Source of the DNA: VAZQ01 sp963841705 | GTDB lineage: Bacteria; Pseudomonadota; Alphaproteobacteria; Rhizobiales; Xanthobacteraceae | NCBI GenBank assembly: GCA_963841705.1 | Contig: CAWJDY010000018.1 | Coordinates: 124,001-188,000 of the forward strand | Length of the DNA: 64,000 nt | Reading direction: 5' to 3' | Shown here: piece after piece, positions 1 to 9,280 of the stretch | Layout: every line of letters begins with the position of its first letter | Position numbering within the stretch: the first letter of the stretch is position 1 | Made by a program: the position numbers and the translations under genes | The notes under the pieces: model-generated | What the model saw: the letters and a program-made list of their open reading frames with translations, nothing else | The model's database searches: none | Told to the model about the DNA's origin: nothing

Positions 1-281
1 ATGAACACCGCGCCCCTCGCTGTGCCTTGATAAGCTCCGTTCGGTCCGAGAGTCACTTCGCGCAGATCGTTGTCGTTGCCAACGCAACATAGAACGAAGT
101 CCTGCCCCTCGGATGCGGTTTTGGGCGTCGGGGCCGCGTGTCCGCCGTACTGGGAAACCCATTTCTCGGCCTTCGCCGCAGTGCGGTTGTATACCGTGAC
201 CTCATGGCCGCCTTTGTTCTTGAGGTGCCCTGCCATGGGATAGCCCATCACGCCGAGGCCGAGAAACGCTACCTTCGCCAT
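1..281 (-). CDS. 3-hydroxyisobutyrate dehydrogenase-family protein, N-terminal part
   Basis: The reading frame starts at 281 and leaves the window at base 1, so only about 93 residues are visible. It begins MAKVAFLGLGVMGYPMAGHL, the GxGxMGxxMA dinucleotide-binding loop of the 6-phosphogluconate/3-hydroxyisobutyrate dehydrogenase superfamily. NRTAAKAEK follows, placing an Arg after the second beta strand, which usually signals NADP preference. Family members oxidise beta-hydroxy acids in the cytoplasm. The catalytic Lys lies outside the window, so the substrate cannot be named. The gene is divergent from mrp, with about 75 bp between the starts. Confidence 0.85.
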   Translation of the reverse strand, partial: MAKVAFLGLGVMGYPMAGHLKNKGGHEVTVYNRTAAKAEKWVSQYGGHAAPTPKTASEGQDFVLCCVGNDNDLREVTLGPNGAYQGTARGAVF

Positions 282-356
282 TTCTGCTCTCCATGCCTAT
301 ATCCCGTGTGATTGCGACGCCGCGGCGCGGACTGTCAACTATCTCGCGAGGGTCTC

Positions 357-1496
357 ATGTCGGTTTCAAAGGAGCAGGTGCTCGCCGCGCTCGAGGGCGT
401 AAAGTCTCCTGACGGCATGCCGCTTCCCCGCAGCGGCACTCTCTCCGAAGTCGTCGCCGGCGAGGGCAAGGTGTTTTTCTCGATCACGGTCGACGCCGAT
501 GCGGTCCAGGCATGGGAGGCGATACGCAAGCGAGCGGAGGCAGCGGTGCGAGCGCTGCCGGGCGTGCAATCCGCCCTGGTAGCGCTTACCGCGGAGCGCA
601 AGGCCGGCGCTGCTGGGCCGCGTCCGGCGCCGCGCGCCGCCCCGGCTCCGCATACCCCCCCGCCTCCCCGTGCCGCGGGACGCAACGAATCCGTGCAGGG
701 CATACCCGGCGTAGAGGCGATAATCGCCGTGGCTTCGGGCAAGGGCGGAGTGGGCAAGTCGACCACCGCGGTCAATCTGGCGCTCGGACTGAGCGTCCTG
801 GGACTGCGGGTCGGGATCCTCGATGCCGATATCTATGGACCTTCCATGCCCAAGCTTCTTGCCATCAGGGAGCGCCCGCAAACCATTGGTGGAACCCGGC
901 TTAAACCGATCACGCGCTATGGACTCTCGGTGATGTCCATCGGCTTCCTCATCGACGAGGAAACACCGATGATCTGGCGAGGTCCGATGGTGATCTCAGC
1001 GCTCACCCAGATGTTGCGGGAGGTCGAGTGGGGGACACTGGACGTCATGGTGGTGGATATGCCGCCGGGGACCGGCGATGCCCAGCTGACCATGGCACAG
1101 CAGGTGCCGCTCAAAGGTGCCGTGATCGTATCGACGCCGCAGGATCTGGCGCTCATCGATGCCCGGCGCGGGATTTCCATGTTCAAGCGCGTCAATGTCC
1201 CGGTGCTCGGGATCGTGGAGAACATGAGCTATTTCCTGTGCCCGCAGTGCGGCACGCGCTCCGATGTTTTCGGCCATGGCGGCGCGCGGGACGAGGCGCA
1301 ACGGCAGGGTGTGCCGTTTCTGGGCGAAGTGCCGCTGCACATGGCGATCAGGGAAAAATCCGACGCGGGCTTGCCGGTGGTCGCAACCGAGCCGGACGGA
1401 CCTCATGCGGCTGCTTACCGCAGCATCGCTGTCGCGGTCCGCGATCAGCTCAAGGTGGGCGGGCGAGCCGCGCCGAGGATCGTCATTGAAGCCTGA
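357..1496 (+). CDS. mrp: Mrp/ApbC iron-sulfur cluster carrier ATPase
   Basis: This P-loop ATPase of the Mrp/NBP35 family binds and transfers Fe-S clusters in the cytoplasm. It has 379 residues from the ATG at 357, which follows GAGGG; a longer TTG-initiated frame from 312 looks artificial. An N-terminal MIP18-like domain (about residues 1-90) is followed by an Ala/Pro-rich linker. The deviant Walker A motif SGKGGVGKST lies near residue 126. VVDMPPGTGDAQL is the switch/Walker B region, and the CPQC pair near residue 295 is the expected bridging cluster site. Length and architecture are typical of alphaproteobacterial Mrp. Confidence 0.95.
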   Translation: MSVSKEQVLAALEGVKSPDGMPLPRSGTLSEVVAGEGKVFFSITVDADAVQAWEAIRKRAEAAVRALPGVQSALVALTAERKAGAAGPRPAPRAAPAPHTPPPPRAAGRNESVQGIPGVEAIIAVASGKGGVGKSTTAVNLALGLSVLGLRVGILDADIYGPSMPKLLAIRERPQTIGGTRLKPITRYGLSVMSIGFLIDEETPMIWRGPMVISALTQMLREVEWGTLDVMVVDMPPGTGDAQLTMAQQVPLKGAVIVSTPQDLALIDARRGISMFKRVNVPVLGIVENMSYFLCPQCGTRSDVFGHGGARDEAQRQGVPFLGEVPLHMAIREKSDAGLPVVATEPDGPHAAAYRSIAVAVRDQLKVGGRAAPRIVIEA

Positions 1497-1540
1497 AGCC
1501 TAACAGCAGGACCTCATCCGTGCCCATCCAGCGGGCCGCG

Positions 1541-1576
1541 GATCCATCGTAGCCGCACGCTGCGTGCGGATGGATC
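1541..1576 (+). terminator. Bipartite stem-loop after mrp
   Basis: GATCCAT (1541-1547) pairs with ATGGATC (1570-1576), and CCGCAC (1553-1558) pairs with GTGCGG (1564-1569) around a five-base loop, with a small bulge between the two helices. It lies between the mrp stop and the first TRAP gene. There is no T-run, so it may be a Rho-independent-like terminator or an mRNA-end stabiliser. Confidence 0.35.
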
Positions 1577-1694
1577 TGCCGCAGGCATTCCCTCTTGCGC
1601 CAAATCGCTCCACCAGACAATCTAGCCCTCCGGAACGTGGCGCGGGTGCTGTCATGGCATTCAACGCGTCACGCGTGCACGGAGGAACAGCCCA

Positions 1695-2783
1695 ATGAAA
1701 CGTCGCGAATTTCTCAAGGTCGCTGGCACCGGTCTGGCCGCATCTGCAGTGGCCGCGCCAGCCATCGCCCAATCAATGCCTGATGTCAAATGGAGGTTGA
1801 CAGCGAGTTGGCCGAAATCGCTCGATACGCTCTACGGCTCCTGCGAGACTTTTTCCAAGTATGTCGCGGAAGCGACGGACAACAAGTTCCAGGTGCAATC
1901 GTTTGCCGCCGGCGAGATCGTGCCCGGGCTGCAGGCGCTCGATGCCGTGCAAAACGGCACCGTCGAGGCGTGCCATACCGCCACTTATTATTTTCTCGGC
2001 AAGGATCCGACCTGGGCGTTGTTCTGTGCCGTGCCGTTCAGCCTCAACGCCCGCCAGCAGAACGCCTGGTACTACGACGGCGAAGGCCTCAAGCTGATGA
2101 ACGAGTTTGGGCAGAAGTTCAACGTCTACTCGCTGGTCAGCGGGAATACCGGCGCGCAGATGGGCGGCTGGTTCCGCAAGGAGATCAAGACCGTCGATGA
2201 TCTCAAGGGGCTCAAATTCCGCATCGGCGGCTGGGCCGGGAAGACATTGCAGAAGCTCGGCGTGATACCTCAACAGATAGCCGGGGGCGATATCTATCCG
2301 GCACTGGAGAAGGGCACGATTGACGCCGCCGAGTGGGTCGGCCCCTATGACGATGAGAAGCTCGGCTTCTACAAGGTGGCGCAGTACTACTATTATCCCG
2401 GGTGGTGGGAAGGCGGCACTGCCAACCATTTCATGATCAATGTGGCGAAATGGAACGAGCTGCCAAAGAACTATCAAGCCATTGTCACGGCCGCGGCTGG
2501 ACTCTCCAATGTGGAGCAGACCGCCAGATACGATGCGCGCAACCCGGCCGCGCTCAAGCGCCTGGTCGCATCGGGCACGCAGCTGCGCCCATTCTCGCAG
2601 GCGATCATGGAAGCCTGTCTCAAGGCTTCGCATGAGGTCAACGCCGAGACCTCCGCCGCAAATCCGGATTACAAGAAGGTCTGGGATTCCATCCAGGCAT
2701 TTCGAAACGATGAGTACCTGTGGTGGCAGGTTGCCGAGTTCAGCTACGACAACTTCATGATCCGCACCGGCACGCGGGTGTAA
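1695..2783 (+). CDS. TRAP transporter substrate-binding protein, DctP family (copy 1)
   Basis: A 362-residue periplasmic binding protein with a twin-arginine type leader: KRREFLKVAG, then an Ala-rich stretch ending APAIAQ. The mature part (WRLTASWPKSLDTLYG, GGDIYPALEKGTIDAAEWVG, YPGWWEGG) resembles the DctP/TakP group that captures organic acids such as 2-oxo acids for TRAP permeases. GGAGGAA precedes the ATG at a good distance. A close paralogue starts 5 bp after the stop. No DctQ or DctM membrane gene lies nearby, so the partner permease must be elsewhere. The ligand is not predictable. Confidence 0.9.
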   Translation: MKRREFLKVAGTGLAASAVAAPAIAQSMPDVKWRLTASWPKSLDTLYGSCETFSKYVAEATDNKFQVQSFAAGEIVPGLQALDAVQNGTVEACHTATYYFLGKDPTWALFCAVPFSLNARQQNAWYYDGEGLKLMNEFGQKFNVYSLVSGNTGAQMGGWFRKEIKTVDDLKGLKFRIGGWAGKTLQKLGVIPQQIAGGDIYPALEKGTIDAAEWVGPYDDEKLGFYKVAQYYYYPGWWEGGTANHFMINVAKWNELPKNYQAIVTAAAGLSNVEQTARYDARNPAALKRLVASGTQLRPFSQAIMEACLKASHEVNAETSAANPDYKKVWDSIQAFRNDEYLWWQVAEFSYDNFMIRTGTRV

Positions 2784-2788
2784 GCGAG

Positions 2789-3877
2789 ATGAAACGCCGG
2801 GACTTGCTGCAGGTGGCAGCGCTTGCTGCCGCCTCGACTACCCTGGCCAAGCCCGCGGTCGCTCAATCCATGCCGCAGCTGAAATGGCGGCTGACCTCGA
2901 GCTTTCCCAAGTCGCTTGACACCATCTATGGCGCTTCCGAGGCTTTTGCCAAGGCAGTGGCCGAGGCAACCGACAACAAGTTTCAGATCCAGGTGTTTGC
3001 CGGGGGCGAGATCGTCCCCGGCCTGCAGGCAGCGGACGCCGTGCAGAGCGGCACGGTCGAGATGTGCCACACCTCCTCATATTATTATTTCGGCAAGGAT
3101 CCGACGTTCGCTTTCGGCACTTGCGTGCCGTTCGGGCTGAACAGCCGCATGCAGACGGCGTGGATGTATTTCGGCGGTGGCATGGAGCTGATGAACGAGT
3201 TCTACCAGAAATTCAACATCTATGGGATTCCGGCCGGCAATACCGGCGCCCAGATGGGTGGCTGGTTCCGCAAGGAGATCAAGGAAGTTTCCGATCTCAA
3301 TGGGCTCAAGATGCGGATCGGCGGTTTTGCTGGCCGGGTCATCTCCAAGCTCGGCGTGGTACCTCAACAGATAGCCGGGGGCGATATTTATCCGGCGCTG
3401 GAGAAGGGCACTCTCGACGCCTGCGAATGGGTCGGCCCTTATGACGACGAGAAGCTCGGCTTCCACAAGGTCGCGCAGTACTATTACTACCCGGGATGGT
3501 GGGAAGGCGGGCCCATGATCCACAATTTCATCAATCTCGAAAAGTGGAACGCGTTGCCGCCGGCGTACAGATCCATCATCCGTACTGCCTCGTCCATGGC
3601 CAACGAATGGATGCAGGCAAGATACGATGCCGGCAATCCGGCGGCCCTCAAGCGGCTGGTGGCAGGCGGGGCGCAGCTGCGGCCGTTTTCCCAGGCGATC
3701 ATGGACGCTTCCTTGCGAGCGGCCCTGGATCTCTATGCGGAAGTTTCAGCGACCAATCCCAACTTCAAGAAAGTCTGGGAAGCGGTGCTCGCGTTTCGCA
3801 ACGACCAATATCTGTGGTGGCAGGTCGCGGAGCTTACTTTCGATACCTATCTGGTGCGCAATCGCAATCGCACCTGA
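2789..3877 (+). CDS. TRAP transporter substrate-binding protein, DctP family (copy 2)
   Basis: A tandem duplicate of the preceding gene with the same length (362 residues). It shares blocks such as GGDIYPALEKGT, EWVGPYDDEKLGF and YYYYPGWWEGG. The leader begins MKRRDLLQVAAL, again a twin-arginine type. The start at 2789 is preferred because it gives a complete leader; an earlier in-frame start at 2720 would overlap copy 1. Divergence is concentrated around the middle (GGWAGKTLQ against GGFAGRVIS) and the lobe after YPGWWEGG, which could change ligand choice. The two genes are probably co-transcribed. Confidence 0.9.
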   Translation: MKRRDLLQVAALAAASTTLAKPAVAQSMPQLKWRLTSSFPKSLDTIYGASEAFAKAVAEATDNKFQIQVFAGGEIVPGLQAADAVQSGTVEMCHTSSYYYFGKDPTFAFGTCVPFGLNSRMQTAWMYFGGGMELMNEFYQKFNIYGIPAGNTGAQMGGWFRKEIKEVSDLNGLKMRIGGFAGRVISKLGVVPQQIAGGDIYPALEKGTLDACEWVGPYDDEKLGFHKVAQYYYYPGWWEGGPMIHNFINLEKWNALPPAYRSIIRTASSMANEWMQARYDAGNPAALKRLVAGGAQLRPFSQAIMDASLRAALDLYAEVSATNPNFKKVWEAVLAFRNDQYLWWQVAELTFDTYLVRNRNRT

Positions 3878-3918
3878 TCGCGCTAAGCTTGGCGGCTGCG
3901 CGGGCGCCTGCTGATATT

Positions 3919-4953
3919 TTAGCCGCCGGTCACGCTCATATGGCGCGACAATGCGGGCCGTCGATGCCGCCGGTCGATGACGAAGTCATGCCCCTTCGGC
4001 TTACGGGAGATCGCTTCCTCGATGGCCGCATGCAGGAGCTCGTTCCCGCGCGATGCGCGTAGCGGGCCGCGCAGGTCCGCTGCATCCTCCTGGCCCAGGC
4101 ACATATAGAGCGTGCCCGTGCAGGTGACGCGGACGCGGTTGCAAGACTCGCAGAAATTGTGCGTGAGCGGCGTGATGAACCCGAGCCGGCCGCCGGTCTC
4201 GGCTACCCGGACATAGCGAGCAGGCCCGCCGGTGCGATAATCGATATCGTCGAGGGTGAAGCGCTCGCCGAGACGCGCCCGCACAATCGAGAGAGGAATG
4301 TATTGGTCGAGGCGCCCTTCTCCCACGTCGCCAAGCGGCATCACCTCGATAAGCGTGAGATCCATGCCGTGCCCGTGCGCCCACTCGATCAATGCCGGGA
4401 ACTCGTCCTCGTTCACGCCTTTGAGGGCGACGGCATTGATCTTCACCTTGAGCCCGGCAGCAAGCGCGGCGTCGATGCCCGCCCGCACCTTGTCGAGCTC
4501 TCCCCAGCGAGTGATGGTGCGAAACTTGTCGGGGTCAAGCGTATCGAGCGAGACATTGATGCGGCGCACCCCGAGGCTTGCCAGCTCGGGCGCAAATTTC
4601 GGCAGCTGCGAGCCGTTTGTGGTCAGGGTGAGCTCGTCAAGAGCGCCTGAGCGGAGGTGACGTGATAGGGAGCTGAAGAGCGTCATGATGCCCCGACGAA
4701 CCAGGGGTTCACCCCCAGTCAGGCGCAACTTTTTCACGCCCCGGGCGACGAACGCGCTGCACAGCCGGTCGAGCTCCTCCAGGGTGAGAAGGTCGGCCTT
4801 CGGAAGGAAGCTCATGTGCTCCGACATGCAGTACACGCAGCGGAAGTCGCACCGGTCGGTCACCGAAACGCGCAGGTAGGTAATGGCGCGTCCAAACGGA
4901 TCCACCAAGCTTTCTTCTCGCGGATACGATATGTATTCAGCGCCTTCCATCAT
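3919..4953 (-). CDS. moaA: GTP 3',8-cyclase MoaA
   Basis: A radical SAM enzyme that starts molybdenum cofactor synthesis by converting GTP to 3',8-cyclo-7,8-dihydro-GTP, the substrate of MoaC. It has 344 residues. The SAM-cluster cysteines are C35, C39 and C42 (CDFRCVYC), and the C-terminal cluster cysteines are C268, C271 and C285. The protein ends in Gly-Gly, which in MoaA inserts into the active site. LRLTGGEPLVRRG is the SAM-binding GGEP motif. The start is either of two adjacent ATGs. No other moa gene is in view. It is convergent with the TRAP pair. Confidence 0.97.
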   Translation of the reverse strand: MMEGAEYISYPREESLVDPFGRAITYLRVSVTDRCDFRCVYCMSEHMSFLPKADLLTLEELDRLCSAFVARGVKKLRLTGGEPLVRRGIMTLFSSLSRHLRSGALDELTLTTNGSQLPKFAPELASLGVRRINVSLDTLDPDKFRTITRWGELDKVRAGIDAALAAGLKVKINAVALKGVNEDEFPALIEWAHGHGMDLTLIEVMPLGDVGEGRLDQYIPLSIVRARLGERFTLDDIDYRTGGPARYVRVAETGGRLGFITPLTHNFCESCNRVRVTCTGTLYMCLGQEDAADLRGPLRASRGNELLHAAIEEAISRKPKGHDFVIDRRHRRPALSRHMSVTGG

Positions 4954-5144
4954 GCGCTCATAATCCCTTTATCAGCCGCCCCCGCACACATCTGCGGCCC
5001 TGTCGGGCTCCGATGTCGCCTGTCGGGCGAGCAAGCCTACGCGCCGGCTCTGTCGGCGCGCGCGGGCCGTCCGTTTATGTGGGAACTCTGAGGGATAACG
5101 GCCAGATGGTAAAGCCGTCCCGCAAGCCTCTCGTCCGCTGCGAG

Positions 5145-5672
5145 CTATTGCTTGGCAGGGGGATCCGGCCACGGATAGTTCGTGGCGGAGGCTGCCGGCT
5201 CGTTGGAGGAAGGCGCGGACGCCGCCGCGGACGCAGACGGCGGCGCAGCCGAAGCCGATGCGACCGGCGGGTTTGCTCGCTTGGCGGCCGATGCCTCGGC
5301 GGGCCGTTTCCTGATCTTCTTGGCAGGCGCAGCCGGCATCGCGTGAAGTTCGACGTGCACGGGATTTGGCTTTAGCTTCGCCGAGGAGAAAAACGAACCC
5401 TCCTCCGAGCGCACCGCCACGGTCTCGGGCTGATAGCCGGCGAGCGCAAACGTTGCCGAAAGCTCAGGAACGACCTGGATGGTCAGCTCGCAGGGGGTAC
5501 GGCAGCTCTGCGCGGAAGAGGTCTTCACCTCCGCACCCGCTGGTTCGGATTCGAACCGCACTGCCGCCGTCGGGGGCGATGAATTCAAGAAATTCAGGCT
5601 TGGTACTGATGCGGAACACGCCGCAACCGTAAAGCCACATGCCATGACGGCAATGACTCGGCTCATGATCAC
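5145..5672 (-). CDS. PEGA-domain lipoprotein
   Basis: A predicted lipoprotein of about 175 residues; TVAAC near residue 19 fits a lipobox. A PEGA-like domain follows (VRFESEPAGAEVKTS, then CRTPCELTI and LAGYQPETVAV). PEGA domains are small beta-rich surface modules. The last third is Ala/Pro/Ser/Lys-rich low-complexity sequence, a possible wall- or membrane-spanning stalk. The start could be ATG 5672 or ATG 5666. The function is unknown. Confidence 0.7.
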   Translation of the reverse strand: MIMSRVIAVMACGFTVAACSASVPSLNFLNSSPPTAAVRFESEPAGAEVKTSSAQSCRTPCELTIQVVPELSATFALAGYQPETVAVRSEEGSFFSSAKLKPNPVHVELHAMPAAPAKKIRKRPAEASAAKRANPPVASASAAPPSASAAASAPSSNEPAASATNYPWPDPPAKQ

Positions 5673-5807
5673 CCCACCCCACTCTTGGCGGCAAGACCGC
5701 CCTACCCCAAAACGCCACCGTGCAGAACCCGCACGCCAAGGGTCCCGCCACCCAAAACAAGCGCATGGGTCGGCCTAAAGTGTGGCGGTGATAAGGTAAA
5801 ATGGCGA

Positions 5808-6503
5808 TTAAGTTGCCTGGGCAGATGCCCCCGCGAGCTCAAAAACGACCTTGGGAAGCTCGACGGGGTCACTGATGATGCGATCTGCGCCTAGCTGGAG
5901 CACCGGCGTCTCGCTGTAACCGTAATCTACCGCGATCACCGCAACGCCCAGACTTTTTGCCATGGCGACATCGTTTATGGAGTCACCCACCATTATGGCG
6001 TCCTCCACGCACTCGCCTGCCAGTTTCAGGGTACGCCGCAGCAGGTCCGGATCCGGCTTCTGCACGCCGAAGGTGTCCGCCCCGCAGATGGCAACAAAAC
6101 GGGTGCTCAGACCCAGCGCGTCCAGCAGGCGTCGCGCGAGCCATTCCAGCTTGTTGGTGCATACCGCCAAACGACAGCTGCGGTGCGACAATTGGTCGAG
6201 CGCGGCTTCAAGCCCCTCGAACGGTCGCGAGCGGTCTGCAATGTGGTCGGCGTAATGCGTGATGAAATCTCGTACCAACCGATCTATCTCTGCGGCAGGA
6301 AGGCTGCGCCTCTCCGCGGCAAGAGCACGTTCGATCATTTTCCGTGCGCCGCCTCCGACCATGTTGCGAGCTTCAGCGTACGGGACCCGTGGAAGGCCGA
6401 GACCATCCAAAACCCGATAGAGGGTAGCGACGAGATCGGGCGCAGTATCGACCAAAGTGCCGTCGAGATCGAATACGACGATGGGAGCGAGCATGGAAGC
6501 CAT
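5808..6503 (-). CDS. gph: Phosphoglycolate phosphatase, HAD family
   Basis: A HAD-superfamily hydrolase that dephosphorylates 2-phosphoglycolate. It has 231 residues. Motif I is VVFDLDGTLVDTAPD near the N-terminus (nucleophile and acid Asp pair), motif II is the Thr of AVCTNK, the motif III Lys is in VQKPDPDLL, and motif IV is MVGDSINDVAMAK. The length fits Gph. It is divergent from rpiA with about 90 bp between, an arrangement I recall from Bradyrhizobium-type genomes. Confidence 0.9.
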   Translation of the reverse strand: MASMLAPIVVFDLDGTLVDTAPDLVATLYRVLDGLGLPRVPYAEARNMVGGGARKMIERALAAERRSLPAAEIDRLVRDFITHYADHIADRSRPFEGLEAALDQLSHRSCRLAVCTNKLEWLARRLLDALGLSTRFVAICGADTFGVQKPDPDLLRRTLKLAGECVEDAIMVGDSINDVAMAKSLGVAVIAVDYGYSETPVLQLGADRIISDPVELPKVVFELAGASAQAT

Positions 6504-6595
6504 CGCTAGCGACCGATCCCAGCGAAGGCAAGCTGCCAGAGGCCAACTCCGAATGGGCCGTGCGCGAGCGCGTCCGCGATCAAAATGGTCTATTC

Positions 6596-7321
6596 ATGAC
6601 TGAGCAGCTTGCCTCCGCCAGCATGGATGTGGATGCGCAAAAACGTGCCGCCGCGGCGCGCGCGCTTGATTTCGTCGGGCCGGGTATGCGCCTTGGCCTG
6701 GGCTCGGGCTCTACGGCCAAACATTTCGTCGAGCTGTTGGCGGTGCGGGTGCGCGCCGGTCTTCCCTTGATCGCCGTTGCTACATCCGAGGCAACGCGGC
6801 AGGACGCCGAGCGCCTAGGGGTGCCTCTGGCAACGCTCGAAGAGATCCCGCAGCTTGATCTCACCGTGGATGGCGCCGACGAGATTGCACCCGATCTAAG
6901 CTTGATCAAAGGCGGAGGCGGGGCCCTCTTGCGCGAGAAGATCGTTGCGTCGGCTTCCGCGCGCATGGTTGTGATAGCGGATGAATCCAAATGGGTGTCC
7001 GCACTTGGTCGTTATCCGCTGCCCATCGAGGTGGTGCCTTTCGGCTTAGCTGCGACACGACGGAAGATCGAAGCCGCTGCGGCCGCCGTGGGTTGCGCGG
7101 GTCCCACGTTGCTGCGGCGCAGCAGCAACGGCCACGCTTTGGTCACGGATGGCGGGCACTGGATCCTGGACGCAGCATTCGAGCGCATCGCCGACCCGCA
7201 TGCGCTCGCGCATCAGCTCGACCGCATTACCGGGGTGGTCGAGCACGGCTTGTTCATCGGGCTTGCGCACGTGGCCGTGATTGCCGGCGCGGGCGGGGTG
7301 CGCGTGATCGAGCGGTCTTGA
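6596..7321 (+). CDS. rpiA: Ribose-5-phosphate isomerase A
   Basis: Interconverts ribose 5-phosphate and ribulose 5-phosphate in the pentose phosphate pathway. From the ATG at 6596 the protein has 241 residues. LGLGSGSTAKHFVELL is the phosphate-binding loop, DLTVDGADEIAPDL carries the catalytic acids, and KGGGGALLREKI holds the active-site Lys and Glu. An upstream in-frame start at 6560 would add 12 residues without family support. It lies upstream of a DUF2059 gene and gor on the same strand, probably one operon. Confidence 0.93.
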   Translation: MTEQLASASMDVDAQKRAAAARALDFVGPGMRLGLGSGSTAKHFVELLAVRVRAGLPLIAVATSEATRQDAERLGVPLATLEEIPQLDLTVDGADEIAPDLSLIKGGGGALLREKIVASASARMVVIADESKWVSALGRYPLPIEVVPFGLAATRRKIEAAAAAVGCAGPTLLRRSSNGHALVTDGGHWILDAAFERIADPHALAHQLDRITGVVEHGLFIGLAHVAVIAGAGGVRVIERS

Positions 7322-7347
7322 GGTTGTTTTCAGGGAGGAGGGTCTGC

Positions 7348-7857
7348 ATGTTCGGTTGCACCATAACAGGGGCTGTGCGCGTTCTCTCGCTCGGCGCTGT
7401 TGTTGCCGTTTCGGCCAGTATTGCTGCAGCTCAGCAGCCTTCGCCGACGGCAATGGCCACGGCGAAGGAGCTGGTCGCGGTAAAAGGCGTAAAGACCGTA
7501 TATGAGCCCTTGGTGGGCGGCGTCGTCGAGAAAGCCAAGCGGCTCTTCCTGCAGACGAATCCCATGCTCGGCAAGGATCTCAACGAGGTCGCGGCAAAGG
7601 TGCGCAACGACCTGAACCCGCGCACTGCGGAAGTGGTCGCCGAAACGGCTCGGCTATATGCGACCCGGTTCACGGAGCAGGAGCTCAAAGAGACGCTCGC
7701 GTTCTATAAATCCCCGCTCGGCCAGAAGCTCCTTGCGCAAGAACCAGCGATCGTGGGTGAGAGCATGCGATCTGCGGAGAGTTGGGCAGAGAAGCTCTCG
7801 GAAGAGGTCATGAACAAGATGCGGGCCGAAATGAAAAAACGCGGCCACGATATCTAG
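7348..7857 (+). CDS. DUF2059-domain secreted protein
   Basis: A 169-residue protein with a cleavable leader (hydrophobic stretch ending ASIAAAQQ). The mature helical domain contains RFTEQELKETLAFYKSPLGQK, the hallmark of DUF2059. GGAGGAGG at 7334-7341 fixes the start at 7348. It sits between rpiA and gor, with 26 bp and 37 bp gaps. The family's biochemical role is not known. Confidence 0.85.
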   Translation: MFGCTITGAVRVLSLGAVVAVSASIAAAQQPSPTAMATAKELVAVKGVKTVYEPLVGGVVEKAKRLFLQTNPMLGKDLNEVAAKVRNDLNPRTAEVVAETARLYATRFTEQELKETLAFYKSPLGQKLLAQEPAIVGESMRSAESWAEKLSEEVMNKMRAEMKKRGHDI

Positions 7858-7894
7858 TCTGGAGCGATCCGCGAAGGCGCTTTGGATCGGACGA

Positions 7895-9280
7895 ATGGCT
7901 GATCGCGAGGTCGATCTTTTCGTCATAGGCGCAGGATCTGGCGGCGTGCGGGCGGCTCGCATCGCCGCGGGGTACGGCGCGCGCGTCATGGTGGCGGAGG
8001 AATACCGGGTCGGCGGAACTTGTGTGATCCGGGGTTGTGTTCCCAAGAAGCTGCTGGTCTACGCCTCGCGTTTTTCCGACGATTTCGAGGATGCAGCCGG
8101 CTACGGCTGGACTGTGGACGAGCCGGTGTTCAGCTGGACCAGCCTCATTGCCAACAAGGACCGGGAGATTGCGCGGCTGGAGGCGGCTTATGTCACCACT
8201 CTGGATCGTGCCAAAGTCGTGCTGGCGAAAAGCCGTGCAGTTATCGAGGACGCGCATACCGTACGCCTTCTGGCGACCGGGCAGAGCGTGCGTGCCGGCA
8301 CCATCCTGATCGCTACCGGCGCCTCGCCCCATCTGGGAGCGCAGATTGCGGGGCTCGAGCACGTGATCTCCTCCAATGAGGCGTTCCACCTCGAGCAATT
8401 TCCTGATCGTATCCTCATCCAGGGCGGCGGTTACATTGCACTCGAGTTTGCCGGGATCTTCCGCGGGCTTGGCTCGGAGGTCACTCTGGTCTACCGCGGA
8501 GAAAACATTCTCCGCGGGTTCGACGACGATGTGCGTGAGCATCTGCGCACGGAAATGGAGCGGCGCGGCATCAGGGTCATCACCAGACAGACAGTCGATG
8601 CCGTCATGAAGGTGGATCGCGGGCTTTGTGTCGAGCTGTCGGATCGCAAATCCTTCGTTGTCGACCGGGTGATGTTCGCCACAGGCCGTCGCCCCAACAT
8701 TGCGGACCTCGGCCTCGATGCAGCGGGGGTGCGCATCGCCAAGACCGGGGGGATCGAGGTGGACGAGTTCTCGCGCACCTCGGTGCCCAACATCTATGCG
8801 GTCGGCGATGTCACCAACCGGGTCAATCTCACGCCCGTCGCCATTCGCGAGGGCCACGCCTTTGCGGATACCGTATTCGGCGACAGACCCACCGCGGTCG
8901 ACCACACCAATGTGCCGACGGCGGTCTTCTCCGAGCCTGAAGTCGGCGTGATCGGGCTCACCGAGACGGCCGCCTGCGAGCGGCTCCCCAAGGTGGACAT
9001 CTATAAGACCACGTTTCGCCCGATGAAGATGTCCTTGGCCGGACGCGACACGCGCGCGTTCTTCAAGCTCGTCGTGGACGGCGACACCGACCGGGTGGTC
9101 GGCTGTCACATCGTGGGGCCGGACGCTGGGGAGATGATCCAGCTCGTCGGCGTTGCGGTCAAGATGAATGCAACCAAGCGCGATTTTGATACGGTCATGG
9201 CAGTGCATCCCACCGCCGCCGAGGAGCTCGTGACATTGCGCGAGAAGGCCGTGAGCTACCGGCGGGAAGCGGCGGAATAA
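7895..9280 (+). CDS. gor: Glutathione-disulfide reductase
   Basis: An FAD- and NADPH-dependent reductase that regenerates glutathione. It has 461 residues. The FAD loop is GAGSGGVRAA near residue 12, the redox-active disulfide is C43/C48 (GGTCVIRGCVPKKL), the second nucleotide loop is GGGYIALEFAGIF, and the C-terminal catalytic His is in HPTAAEELVTL near residue 439. The sequence type is the plant/alphaproteobacterial gor rather than the E. coli type. It is the last gene of the rpiA-DUF2059-gor set. Confidence 0.93.
   Translation: MADREVDLFVIGAGSGGVRAARIAAGYGARVMVAEEYRVGGTCVIRGCVPKKLLVYASRFSDDFEDAAGYGWTVDEPVFSWTSLIANKDREIARLEAAYVTTLDRAKVVLAKSRAVIEDAHTVRLLATGQSVRAGTILIATGASPHLGAQIAGLEHVISSNEAFHLEQFPDRILIQGGGYIALEFAGIFRGLGSEVTLVYRGENILRGFDDDVREHLRTEMERRGIRVITRQTVDAVMKVDRGLCVELSDRKSFVVDRVMFATGRRPNIADLGLDAAGVRIAKTGGIEVDEFSRTSVPNIYAVGDVTNRVNLTPVAIREGHAFADTVFGDRPTAVDHTNVPTAVFSEPEVGVIGLTETAACERLPKVDIYKTTFRPMKMSLAGRDTRAFFKLVVDGDTDRVVGCHIVGPDAGEMIQLVGVAVKMNATKRDFDTVMAVHPTAAEELVTLREKAVSYRREAAE

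Noticed and set aside
7808..9208. Long minus-strand open frame of 466 codons opposite gor.
   Set aside because: Composition mirrors the real gene on the other strand; no domain is recognisable.
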